Of a stretch of DNA of 64,000 bases, positions 50,901 to 63,408 are shown one piece after another (positions within the stretch are counted from its first letter, which is position 1; each line of letters opens with the position of its first letter). The stretch is taken from NCBI GenBank assembly GCA_033064195.1, contig JARBJD010000294.1, forward strand, positions 1 to 64,000, in the 5' to 3' direction. Made by a program: the position numbers and the translations under genes. The notes beneath the pieces were generated by a model, which saw only the letters and a program-made list of their open reading frames with translations, searched no databases and had not been told where the DNA came from. Source of the stretch: Blattamonas nauphoetae. Its lineage: Eukaryota; Preaxostyla; Oxymonadida.

Positions 50901-52410
50901 CCACTGTCCTTTCAAGCTTCAAGACTTCATCCACTTTCCCAGATCATCCGATGCCTCGAGGCTGCTCTTTCTGTTCGATTGAATGATGGACGACCTTGAA
51001 AACGTCCAAATTCGAATGGTCGACGTTCTCCGCGAATCACTTTGACGAACACCGCCTCCCACGCATCGAAAATCTGTCGCATCAATGACAGCCGCAGTTG
51101 CTATCGATCTGGATGGTTCCTGTGAGATCGCACTTCCTCGTTCGAAGCTTTGGATTATGGGCGCACCACACGCCTTCACACCCAGCGTGTCATTCCAAAA
51201 CACCATTCATTGTATCTCCGTTAATGTTTCGTTCCGGCTTGTTCAACCTTCAGCGCGAAAACCTTCTCTCGTCATCGGATCCTGAATCTTGAGGTAAATC
51301 TGAGCTTTCATAGACTCTTGGGCAACTGTTTGCTTTCCACTGTCCAATTTCCGTTTGTTCCGATAGGCAGAACTTCACTTTTCGCTCTTCTTTTGACGAT
51401 TTCTCCTGTTTTATTCGTTTTAACGCTTTCCTTTGTCTCATTCTCCATCAGATATCCACGGATTTATACCCTTTTCACATATTCATGTGATATCTTCCAC
51501 TAATTAATGCACAACCCTTCAGATCGTGTCCATTCAGTTTTCATCAATGAGAACCCACTCATTTCATGCTTTGTCCTCACTACAGACATCTCCAACCTCT
51601 TCAGCCCCTTTTCAACAAGCATATAGTGACTTCACTTCAACTGTTTCTGTGTCTACTGCAGAATAACGCGACGGAGAATCATGCGATTATCCAGTGGTCA
51701 GAACTTGCTCTGCCGCTCAGAAACAGTCATTTTCTCGTCTCTATTTCTTCTTATTACTTCATTCCTCTCAGTATTACTCCCTGTTTTCGATAGATCTCAG
51801 AAGAGCTTGAGGTCATCATCAACAAGCCGACGTCACTTCGCACACGGCAAGTATCACATCCATCATCATCATTCCTTCCTTCAAACTGATGGTATGTTGC
51901 CTATCTCTGCAAGACGGAGTGTTTGTCGTCTTAAAGAGCTCTTTCTCGAAACGGTCACACGATCACCTCTCTAACACACTTCAGACTCGAACTGATTCCT
52001 ATCCCAACAAACACACTCAAAGGAAATTGCCAATGATCAAGGTCATTGCCTATTCAACCCTTTTTGTGGCATCCCAGCGGTTTTTCAAGTTGCTTCCTCA
52101 AAAAGGGTTTTTGATGCTAATTTAAGTCGGGACGGTTCAAGATTTCCTCCCCTAATAGAAAATACCGTAACATCTATTCAATGTGCATTTTTATCATTTG
52201 CAGGAACTATAAGTCTGGATCCACTTCAACCTTTGAAATTTAGGGAGATCTCTTATACAAATGAAAATAGGGCAATGAAATTGGAGAATATCCTCGAGCG
52301 AGTCAGTTGAAACTGTATTCTCAACAATTCTGAACTGGATTTTCTCGATTTCTTGAAAACGAAGAAACTCCACAAAACCAAGACAAAACAAGTGAGAATA
52401 GCGAAAAAAA
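47994..52410. other. Gene-poor region, nothing supported
   Basis: About 4.4 kb with only short frames on both strands. Pieces near 48,240-48,390 and 49,610-49,830 (plus strand) and 50,920-51,206 (minus strand) look mildly protein-like but show no motif and no consistent splicing. A stretch at 51,566-51,740 reads like a helical-repeat fragment (SLQLFLCLLQNNATENHAII). This may be a graveyard of older genes or elements. I found no terminal inverted repeats by eye. Confidence 0.4.
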
Positions 52411-55400
52411 TCACATAACAGAATGAGATGATGGAATAAATTGTTGAAGCTCAGAAGTGAGACCGCCCGTGTTGGCAGTGTGTTTCAGCAAGTTGTCGAT
52501 GCTCTCCTCTCTCTGCGCATACGGACGAAGGAAGAGATTCTGCATGATGCGAGCACTGCGGTTGGCGTTCATGACGGTCTGTCGAAGCAGTTCGGGGAGA
52601 GCGCGGATCGACACCACAGCATTGTCGACGAGAGGGCCAGACAGCTTGTCACCAACACTGTGCTGAAGCTTCTTGGCGAAGACACGCACGCGGAAGAGTC
52701 TGAAAGAGAAGATGACAGGAGATGAGGTGTTGGGAAAACATTGAGGCAAAAGATGGAAAAAGTCATTTTTTCGACTCAAACCTGTTTCCACTCGACGGAA
52801 TAGCGTTGACCACGATGTGCGCAAAGTTGAATTGGGACGAGATCGTGTTCGGTTTGTACTCCTGCGTGTGCTCGTTCCAAATGATGTGGACGTGGTCGTT
52901 CCCAACATGCCGCTTTTTGTGGATTTGTTGCGGGTCGTCTGGACGACTCATCCAAAACGAGGGCACGTGGAAGATGACCTCATTCGCGTAGTCGGAGTAG
53001 TAAGGGCTGGGAGGGATGGATAGGAGGGAGAAAGGAGAGGATGAGAAAGAGATGAGAGGTTGATGATAAGATATTGAAAATGGACGAGACAGAGAGACGA
53101 AGAAGAAGCTAACGAAGAGCAGACCTTGTGACCCCCGCGATCCCCGTCCGATCCAGTCCTCCCATAAACCCTTTGTGCGTCGCCAGATCCACCTCCCATC
53201 CCAGCGACTTGATGAAACTGACGAAGAAAGGCGACGACGTCTCGTTTGTCAGAATCGCGTTCTGCTCAACCTGCCCATTCCGAACGTAGATCACTCCAAT
53301 CTTGTGCTGACTTCGCTCGGGCGACTCGTTCAGTCGACTGAAGTCTCGAGCGAGCTGAGACGATTGTGGGAGTGGATTCAGTCTGATGAAGAAGAAAGAT
53401 GAAGAAAAAAGATGAGAACATGAGATTTCCACAGACCTTGGCTGCTTGTCATCACAATTGTGATTCAACGAAAACGTGTTTGTTTCCAGATTTCTGTTGA
53501 ACGCGAGTGTGTTCGGTCGCATCAAAAACTTCGACATGCTCTCGTCCTCGCCTGGTGGAGCGAACAGCACCCCGCAGGTTCGCTTGTCGGTACTGGTTCC
53601 TCCGAAGTGAGACCAGAACAGCCGATTCGACGTGTTGTACGAATACGTCTGCGGGAAGAAGCCCTTCCTGCTGGGAGTGGCTGAGGTGTGTGGGGGGATG
53701 GGGGGTGTGAAGGTATGTGGGGGAGGAGGGATGAAGACGTGTTTGGTGAGGTTCTGGTTGAGGGAGGAGATTTGGGAGAGATACGGATGGGGCTGTTGGA
53801 TGGTTGTGTCTTTCACATTCTCGTCGTCTTTGTTTTGAACTGTTGACATTGTTTTCCGTTTCTCTCTCCTCTTCTGAAGTTTCGCTTGCATCGACACCTC
53901 TCTCGCTGTCGCCAACGACTCGTTCTGCTCCACCAGCGACTTCTGATTGAGAAGCACTTGCAGAACATCGTCCTGTCTCGTCTGACTCTCCTCCTCGCTC
54001 CCTTTCACGAAGAACGGGTTCCCTCTCCTCTCCTCCCTCTCCCCGCTCCCCCCTTCCGGCACCGCTCTCGACCCCCTCGAATTCGCCAACACTGTCGACT
54101 CTGCAAAGTTGTGACACGTCCCCTTCCACGCATACTGCCCCGACGGATCGTTCACAAACAGGAACAGACTGTTCCCGACCGGATGGTCTTCTCTGATCGA
54201 CGCGATCGACTCGACTGTCGAGATGACCGTCGAGTTGTTTTGGATGTATTGCTTCATCACTCGCTCGGCTGTCACTTTCGGCGGGCGGTGGGAGCGGTAC
54301 GGGTTTTTGAAGCTTGTTGCCGTCGTCGTCGTCGGTGCTGCTGCGGGAGTTTGTGTGCTTGAGGTGGCGGGGACGACTCTGTCTTGTTTTGTGTGCTCTT
54401 TCTCTTTCTCTGATTCCGTCGGTGGGTGTGTGTCTTTCTCCAGCTCTTTCGGTGGTTGGTTCTCCTTCCCTTCCTCTTCAGCTGCCTTCTCCTCATCTCC
54501 TTCCAACTGATTCGACTCGCTGTTATCCTCTGGCTCCGATGTGTCCTCGTTCTGCTCTTGTTCCTCTTCCTCCTTCTCCAACTCGCGCGAGAGAGGTGGA
54601 TTCGGTGCCAACTGGACTGGCTTCTTTTCTGCCGATTCCGCCGTCTCCTTCTCCCCTTTCTCCAAAATGAAGTGTGACAGCTGGTCGGTGATCCGCTGTG
54701 CCTCCTTCTTCGCCACATCCGCCGATGAAAGATACGACGAGACAGCCGAATCGTGCGGAAGCGGGTATTGTTGGAAGCGGACGAGAAGACATGTCGCGAG
54801 CGTCTTCGCCGCGTACAGCTGCGAACTCGCTGGCCAGATCTGGTTCTGTGTTTGTTCGTTGACGGGCTGTCGAGGGGGGATGGAGGGCTGGCATGAGATG
54901 GAGAACTGGACTAGCGACAGCAGCTGGCCGATCAACTCAGCGCCTTCCTTCGAGTTGAGCGAGTCGCCGGAATACATCACAATCTCAGTCAGAGTGGAGA
55001 AGCACTCGCCCAACACAAGTTCATCCACGGACGGAGTGGAAGCAGGAGTGGATGGTCGTACGAACGTGTGAAGATCAGAGACAGTGCACAGCAAGAGCAG
55101 CTCTGTGAACGATCCAATTCGTGTCAGGATGGACAGAATCAGTTCAGGTTCAAAATAGTTCAAAATCGAGAAAAACGGAGCAAAGGACTGCAAAGACTGC
55201 AAGAAATCCATCAACACCGAACTGTGGGGTGAGGTGAAGGGGGCAGAAGGGAGGCCGAACGGGAAGTGTTCCGATTCCTGCAACGTGAAAGGAACACACA
55301 GCCGGTGGACGAAAGCGTTGATGATGGACTGGCAGATGGAGAGGGAGTGTTGGAGAGACGGGCTGGCTGAGAGATCCGTCGAGTGTTGCGAGTTCTTCGT

Positions 55401-58026
55401 GGAGAAGAGGTACGGAAGCATCTCCCGCTCGTTCTGGATGAGGGGGCGGAAGTGGGTGGAGGTGGGAAGGAACGCGGACAGGACAAGTTGGATCTCTTCG
55501 TGGAAGATCATTCCCAGCGAGTGGATGAGACGATGCAGATTCGGCACGTTTCGCTCGACTGTCAGGAGGGTGAGGAAATGAGTGTGGATCAGCCCACTCA
55601 GCTCGGAAAACGATTTCGGGCGAAGATCCTGAACAGAACGATGAGAAATCAGGAAAAAAGCACACAATCGAATACAGCTTCCTCATTTCTCTCCACTTCT
55701 GCAATTCCTGCTGTTCTCTCGCCTTCTCTTCCGACAGAACCTCTCCCTCACTTTCCTGTTCCTGCTTCTCCTCCCGCTGGTTGTCGTCTCTCTCCCAAAC
55801 TTGGAAAAACGGCGTCAGTGTCAGCGTGTGGCTGCTGCTGTCGCGGAGATCCGTCGGGACGAGAGTGACATCAGGCCGAGCGGGCTCGCTGATGTGGTTG
55901 AGGAAGAAGACGTACGGCTTGTCTGTGTTGGCCAAGTGCGGGATTGGCTTGTCGCCGTATTGGTGTCCGAAGGCGTAGAGAGTGGAAAGGAGGGTGATGG
56001 CATCGCGGCGCATGATGACGAATTGTCTGCAGGAAGGATGAAGTCAAGAGGAGAAAAGGGGAAGAGAAGAGAAGAAGCGAAAGTGGAAGAGAGAAGAGTT
56101 GAGGATGATGGAATGGGGTTGCACACTCTCCTGTCTCGTTCAGTGTCAGATTGTTCAAAAACGGCCACAGGAATGCAGCCAATGGTTTCGTGCCTCTGAT
56201 GTCGTTGCAGAAGAGCGGCACAACCGCATGCAGAGTGGCCGACCGAAGTTGGAGAGGCGAGACGGGGCTGATCGCAATCGACAGAGTTGCGTAGAACTGG
56301 GAGAGGTTGTTGGGTGAGAGGGGAAGAGAGCAGTACGATGTAATCAGCGTGAAATACGCCGAAGCAGCGACTGAAGTTCCCGAGACGTACTGAAGAAAGG
56401 GGGGCGAGACAAGAAAGGCAAGAAAAGTGAAAAGAGGAGAAGAAGACACCATTCCTGACCGAGAATGGTCTTCGAAGATGGAACCCGAAGTTGGGTCTGC
56501 CCGAAAGCGGAGAAGACCCGTGTGGGAGAAATCCTTCTCTTCGACAATCGCTTGGACGAGCCACGAGCCACAGAACGACAAGATTGAATTGATGTTGATT
56601 GGGGGAGGTACAGTTTTAATTTGTGACCACAATTCGCGTGAGGTGATGGTTGAATCAGGATGAGCAAGGAGGGTGATTATTGACGTGAGAGATTGAAGGA
56701 GCTGGATGAAAGAGGCGGAGGATGTGAAGTAGTTGGGATTTCCGACGATATGGAAGAATTTGGAGAACAGAAAGAGTGCTTGTTTGTACGTGATATCACT
56801 AAGAGGTACCGCAGGTTTGCTAATCGATAATAGTTCAATCGGAGAAAATACAGACCCATGTGTGATGATGAGTTGGACCGACTTATTCCCAAAGGGATAT
56901 CCATACAATGAATAATTAATATAATGTGCCAATGTTTGCTGAAGAGAGATATGTTGTGTAAAAGACCATACGAGAGTTGAAAACCACTGTTCAATGAGGA
57001 TCTTTTGTTGGGTCCATCTTGTTGCGATAGATTGAAACAATGCCCAACATCCATCATCTGTCACTTGTGAGCATATGTACATGTTGAAGAGTGTCTTGAA
57101 ATTAGAACAATGTGGACGAAAGATGGATAAACCTGGAGATAGTGCGGTCCGAGTTCAGTTAACAGTTGGCGAGCTGATGATGAGTGAAAAAGATAATCTC
57201 CAATTCCAAGGATCGTTGGGAAAATTTGTTTCCATGTTGATAAATCAACCTTGTCGGATTGATTGTAGGCGAATTGACTCATCATGTTCAACACCTAAAA
57301 ACACGAAAGTGAAACGAAATTACAAAGTATACGTTATGGCAAAGGTTTCCATGAACACTAATGGTGGATTGAGAACCAGGTTTAACATTGAACAGTTGAG
57401 ATAGATGGTGGAAGACGGTCTGAACATTGGTTAGAAAAAAGCAGTGGCAAACTATGTACAATTCCTGTCTATGCGTTTCGAATGCTTCAACGTGAACTTT
57501 TCCATGGAGCCATCGGCGGTAGATCGAGGATGAATCATCAATCAATGCTTGATTGTTGTCGATTGGAAGATTGAATGATTCACCGATGATCTCCATGAAA
57601 AATCTGATGTGATACTCAGTTTTGAGATATGTAGAGCAGTTTTCATCGCTTTTGAAGAATTCGATTGGGGTTGAAATGAGGTTTCGTTTGAATTCGAGGG
57701 GAAAATCTGCGAGAAGCCTGGTTCCTAAAATGAGGAGAAAATGAGGAATAAAAGTTTCTTGAAAAGAAGAAAAAAGGACCTTCTTGGGAATTTTGTAAAT
57801 GAATTGAAGAAATATATGTTAGAAACATCGTTGAGGAAGATCGAGTCACAACAAAGGCAGTTGGTCGTCGTTCTCTCAACAGAGGTATAACGGGGCTGAT
57901 GACAAACAAATTGTTGTCTTCTACGGTATCTAGAGGTACTGAGCTCGTTATTTTGCATGATATTCGCGGCACGGGCCGGACAACTGTCAACCAAGATTTT
58001 ACCGCTGAAAAATGAAGAACGCACCA
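52411..58026 (-). CDS. RalGAP-alpha/tuberin-type GTPase-activating protein
   Basis: Exons traced (minus): about 57,990-57,780, 57,724-57,333, 57,294-57,133, 57,093... to 56,450, 56,389-56,127, 56,026-55,666, 55,628-53,437, 53,382-53,123, 53,006-52,782 and 52,699-52,411. Introns are 37-116 nt; those at 53,383-53,436 and 56,390-56,449 are multiples of 3 without stops but splice to better family matches. The C-terminus is a Rap/Ran-GAP domain: HKIGVIYVRNGQVEQNAIL, LGWEVDLATHKGFMGGLD, NDHVHIIWNEHTQEY and FAHIVVNAIP. Family members use an Asn finger for GTP hydrolysis on Ral/Rheb-type GTPases. The N-terminal part matches the RalGAP-alpha helical region (STWKQIFPTILGIGDYL). A Glu/Lys/Thr-rich linker lies between. 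The first exon and start (near 58,026) are uncertain. Confidence 0.75.
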
Positions 58027-58134
58027 TCACCTCTCTGCTATACCGCATCCTTGATACACAGTTTCACATCAACCTTTTGTACAAGACATTATCATATCAA
58101 CAAGACGAATCGTAACACTTGTCTCCACTGAACA

Positions 58135-59279
58135 GTGTTCTGCTTGTCGGAATCACAATTTCTCCAAATCTCCCCACTCATAACCTTCTCCCCCACTCGT
58201 TTTTCCCACACTATCTTTCATAACTCACAAACATCGACTGTTCGTCTATATCTTCTCGAGTTAATCTCTCCATCCTCCCCTCTCAAGAGTGAGGAACTTC
58301 ACAATACTCTATCGCGTATTACGTGTCTACCTCATGGTGTTGCAGCCTTTGATCTCGACAGGTTAGCCCAGAATGCCCTTCTTCGTTGTATGGAACCAAC
58401 AAGTCAGAATCCAACCAAACCGTCGAAACAACTCGACACTGCACCATACATGTCTCTTAACGACTTTTTGGTCATCCTCCCAACCATGTACTCAACTTAT
58501 TCTCCGAATTACTCTGCTGTTTCCACTGCCTCCTAGCTCTCTCCTTTATCCTCCTTTTTTGGCATCGATTCCGCTCTCTTCCTCATCAAAACCGATCTTT
58601 GTTCCCTCTCCAACATCTCCCCTTAATTTCACTCATCATAATCTCCGTTTTTATGACATTCTCATCACAGGCGACACAGGCACAGAAAAGACCGCCCTCT
58701 CTCTTTTACGATGCCTCTCCCTCATCAACAGTGACGAAATCGACACAAAAACAACCATCCACCACCCCGCTCCCAGCCTCCATGTGTATCACGATTGTGG
58801 ACGATGAACAAGCATGCTTCAAGCAATATCATCTCATTCGTGTTTCTGTGTTCGAGCCAGCCCAACAATTCATCACATTCATGTTCCACATTCCGACAAA
58901 CTCCCTCTGGATGAAGGAAAACAAGATCAGCTTGAGTATTTCCTCTGTCGTATGCACAACGACATCAAAAACATGGAACTCCGATCAGAAACACGCCGCT
59001 GACACTGTCTCAGAACTTGTGAAATGGGAAGTGCAAACGATGGTCGCGATGGAGAACGAAGAGCATCTCATGATTGTATGTTTGACTCTTCTGTACAGAA
59101 CATGGGAATGGAATCGTGACAAACCCAAACGACAGAAGAGACGAGAAGTGCTTTTGAGAGAAGAAGGGTGGGACAATGGCTTCGAACTGCGAGTTGTGGG
59201 GATGGATGTGGACACCAGTCAGGATATGCGAGATTGTTGGATGGATTTCGGAGTCGAGCGGGCATTGAATGCGGACTAG
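58135..59279 (+). CDS. Probable spliced gene, unrecognised and unresolved
   Basis: Protein-like stretches occur in successive plus-strand frames: VRLYLLELISPSSPLKSEELHNTL...HGVAAFDLDRLAQNALL (58,220-58,400), DKLPLDEGKQDQLEYFLC (about 58,900-58,960), and ELVKWEVQTMVAMENEEHL...REEGWDNGFELRVVGMDV (59,010-59,276, ending in TAG). They probably belong to one gene with introns, divergent from the RalGAP gene, but I could not fix the splice sites. No domain is recognised. Confidence 0.4.
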
Positions 59280-59398
59280 CTCTGATGAAGGGATCTACAT
59301 GTCATATACTCGTGCTCGCTTCACCTAATGTCATTTCACCCTTTGATATTCGATGATATGTCTTTTCGAGTTTTCCAACACACAAACCATAACAAACA

Positions 59399-62300
59399 AT
59401 GATGCGAACCAAACAAGTAGCTCGAATGGCTTTCCGACAACCTCCTCCACAGATGTTTGCAGGTGGCGCAGGAGCTCAGTTTCAGCCCGTTCTAAACGCG
59501 ATCGCTATCTCAATGAATGTGGAAGACCCGATGAACGAATTCAGAGAATACATCACCCCACCGCGAAATCCTGAGGATATTGACCAACCAGAAATGCTCC
59601 AACGTGCACTTTTGTTCTTCAATCGTTTGTGTTCAGTGATATTTATCATTATTGGCGTTCTTAGGATATCAAAGACATATCAGTCAAGCCGAGCAACACG
59701 AGATGCTTCTAATGTTGGGGACATCACTGCTCGCACAGAATGAACCGGTCTACATGTTTTTCCGAAATATCTTCTTTGGTATTCATTGTCTAGACTGTAA
59801 GTCAGTTCTTCCAAAGACTCAACACTCTTAGTCTGTTCTTCGACTTTAATAATCTGTGAGTAGATCTATCAGATGAAGACCTCAGTGTTCTTTTGCACGA
59901 GTCAGGGGTATCACGATCATTTCTCGAACACGTTGTGAGTGATCGATCAGATCAAAATTCTCTTGAGAAACTCATTATGGTGTCAAAATGCATGCCGCTC
60001 CTGAGCCATGAAGATCATTGGGATGCTTTTATGATGCTTGTGGACTCATTCCTTGCAAGTGTCCGCTCCTTTGGGGAAGAAAAATCCAGCGCCGATGTCG
60101 ACGAATTCGCCAAGCTGTCTAACTTAATAACCTCAGAATTCTTAAGATGTGCAATGACTGAAGTTAGATCTCAGATATTTGACCGCATGATTGCATCTGT
60201 GCGTGAATGCCTGGCGGAGGCTGAACCGTCCTCACGAACGAAGATTTTGGATTGTGTCCCCACACATCTGCTTTTTGACATCTTTGGTATTGTGGAGACG
60301 TCATCTGTTTGTTGTTTTCCTTATGAGAGACTTTTCAGGATTTTCTTGATCGAATCACCAAACTCGTCACAATCTCCCTTAAAAATCAAACCCTAGGCAT
60401 CATGCAACATGCAGCCCAATATCTCTCTCGTTTCTTGACCAGTCTGTCATTTTTGAATTCTCTAAGAGATTCATCCTTCCTCAGACCATCCCGAACATGT
60501 GGACTATTTCCTTGAGTCCAGCCTCTTCACAAACTCATCGCTCTATCCAACACTTCTCGCTTTTTCACCGGACTTGCTCTGTCTCATTGCTTCAAGCTCC
60601 TCCGCGTTGGCAACAGCTTTTCTGTCTCCAAACACTCTCCCCCGAAAAATCGCCTCCCTTTTCTCCACTCGCTTTCCCACTCCACTTCGGACATTCTGCA
60701 CCCACCTTGCAGCAACACGACCAACAATTTTGGCATCTCTGATTGAGGGTCAACAACCCCCAATTGTGGGCAGACTCATCCGTTCAATCATCGACACTGT
60801 CCATGTCGTGCCATCCTCAGTGAACAATCCTCGCTGTCTGAGTTTTGGGACAGACACTGCAGACTGGATCGCATTTCTGGGAGTCTTGGGAACGATAACC
60901 AGACATCCAAAAAAGCAAGTCCAAAATGCAGATACACCGAGTGTGCAGGCGTCCTTGCTGGGTCTTCTGATTCTTCTGTCGGCGAGCACAGACATCGTGC
61001 TGTCGGATGCAGCAGTTTCTGAGATCGCGTGCGGATGCGGGTTGTCGGAAGGAGAAATGAAGGCGATCCTGTTCGAAACCCCACTCTCATTTCCAATCCC
61101 CCCAGATTGGGTGTTGGAGACACACGTGCCATTCGCTGTCAAAGTTCCATGCCTCTGTGCATCTGTCGGACCAACACTTCTGAAGTTCAACGACGTAGTC
61201 GATGAGTCCGAAACTGACCGAATCGAGACTACCCTGACAGTGTTTCTCGTCAGGGACACACTGAAATGTCTGGTGAATGTGTTAAACACTGTCAACCCGA
61301 CATTCATCCCCCATCCATCGTTCTCCCCCTCTCTCACACAGACACCGACAATGCCATCGTTCTGGAAGGCACAGCCAATCGCCACCACTCTGCCAGCACT
61401 CAAAGCATTCGTCGCACAGTTGATCACACTCGCCTCTTCCACGTTGGTCAGGCAGAGCCATATTGGAGTTACTCTTGCTCAAGATGGTGGGCTCATCACA
61501 TCACTCCACCTCCTCCCGCATCTGGACGGAGCTTCGAAAACGTCTGCCCTCACTTTGATGCTGAACCAACAGAGAGGCTATGGATGGGGTGGACAGCAAC
61601 ACATGCCCGACTTCGCTCAAGTTGTGTTGGAGCTCGCCCTTTCTGAATCGTATCGCTCATCGACCACACTTTTGCAGATAACGAGACAGATCGTGTCTTC
61701 TTCCCTTCCCACCCGCCATTCATCGCCGTTTGGGGGAGGATCCTTTCCAGTCCAGAACGAACTGGAGGCGTCCATCTCCAATCAGCTGGACATGGCTGTG
61801 GGAGAGGAGAGATGGATGCTGTTTACGGAACTGCTCTGCACGTCGACTACTCTGTCAACAGATCAGATCGAGACGATGCTGCTTGAGGCAGAGAACGATG
61901 ACCAATCGCGTGTTGTGCTGTCTTCGCTGGCGTTGGGCACCGTTCAACTAAAGAATCAAGGAGTCAGCTTCTCGGATGAAGGACACACTCGCCTGTTGAG
62001 GTGTGCCGGACAGACAAACAACATGGAACTGGCGAGCCATGCGTGGGCTTGGATTGAGAGAGGGTCTCAGCTCCCAACACGTCAGGCGATGCACGGAATG
62101 GTTCTGGGTCAGGTGGAGGTGAATGAGAAGATGACGAATTTGCTTGTGAAAGTGCTTGGAGATCTGAATGACGAAGGGAGAGAAGAAAGAGAAGGAGATG
62201 AAGAGGGAGCAGCGGAGAGGAAGAAAGAAAGGAAGTCCGTTCTCCATTCTTGTCTGCAGGTTCTGTCGAGACAGATTATCTGGACCAATGTGGACTCAAC

Positions 62301-63408
62301 TCAATTCGTCCCTCTCCTGATTCCGTTGACACTGAATGCCGATACCCAGATTATGTGCACCCTGATTGATGTGTTTGCTGGAATCGCGAAGAGAACCAGA
62401 AACAGTGCGAGTCCGATTTCTCTGTCGACTGTTGATGTCACAGTGGCTTCACAACCTTCCCCCGTCACCCAATCTCTTCTCTCGTTCGTCTCTTCTTTCC
62501 TTCTGAAATCGGTTCTTCTTTATTCCCAATCTTCTCCCTACTCGTCCAATCCTTTCGCAACCCTCACTCAAACTCAAACAATGCGCGAGCCCGTTGATGT
62601 TCCGATCCGACGGATGTGGCTGAATTTGGAAGGGGACAAGTCGGGGACAGGAGAAGCACTGATGAAGCGAGCGATTGAGATTGGATGCGAACTGTTGGAG
62701 TCCACGATCCAAGCGAGTGAAGCCCAACCATCACCGCTCCACCACGTTGCCTCTCTCAACAAACAACACCTCCGTCCGAATTACTCGCCGAATCAGATTT
62801 GGGGTGCACTCTGCACACTCTTTTTTTCGTCGCCGAACCCATTCTTCACACCCAATACATTCCCTCGACTTTCAGACTTCTTCAACAGACTTGTGGAGAC
62901 AATGCTGAAGGCAACCAGTGATTGTGTGATGAATGGAGCCGAAGAAAGCATGACTCTCCAGTCGACATTCTCGACCATTTTGAGCACACTGACGAATCCA
63001 CTGGTTGCAGTCAAACAGAATGATTGGGCGACTCATCCTGCTCTCACAAACTTACTGCACTCGACAGCCACACTGCTGATTCGACACGATTCATCCCTGC
63101 CCGAATTGAGTCTTTTTATGGAGAGCATGCAGCAAGGAATGCAAAGAGGAGATGGAAGAAAGAAGAAAACCTCCCACACAAGCCATCCGCAGCACTCCTC
63201 AAGAGTCGATGTGATAATACGCACGTTCACAGAGGAAGGAGTGGAGGACAGGATGGATATGAGGGCCGATATTAACCAGCGATATCCGATGCTGCTTGGA
63301 GCCAATGCAAGTCAGATGGCGACTGGGGTGGGAATGTTTGGGAATCCTGGAATGGCCTATCCATTTGGACATCCTCAAATGGGTATACTGCCCGACACGA
63401 CGTCTTGA
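59399..63408 (+). CDS. Large helical-repeat protein, unrecognised
   Basis: Exons: 59,399-59,624, 59,665-59,778, about 59,861-60,306, 60,339-60,429 and 60,485-63,408. Introns are 40, about 82, 32 and 55 nt. The second intron is the weak point: either one 82-nt intron, or a tiny exon inside it. The protein (about 1,265 aa) starts MMRTKQVARMAFRQPPPQMF, then FFNRYQRHISQAEQHEMLL. The rest is Leu/Ser-rich helices of ARM/HEAT character (GLLILLSASTDIVLSDAAV, LQITRQIVSSSLPTR). It has no signal peptide, membrane segment or catalytic motif. The C-terminus is Gly/Met/Pro-rich (GMFGNPGMAYPFGHPQMG). A scaffold role is a guess from composition only. Confidence 0.7.

Noticed and set aside
50919-51206. A 95-codon minus-strand frame in the gene-poor island.
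   Set aside because: It shows no family motif, and both strands are open over part of it.
57725-58048. A longer N-terminal reading of the RalGAP gene in the frame starting MRYSREVMV.
   Set aside because: Its phase does not match the next exon at the 57,780 donor; the alternative frame does, so the first exon is left open.
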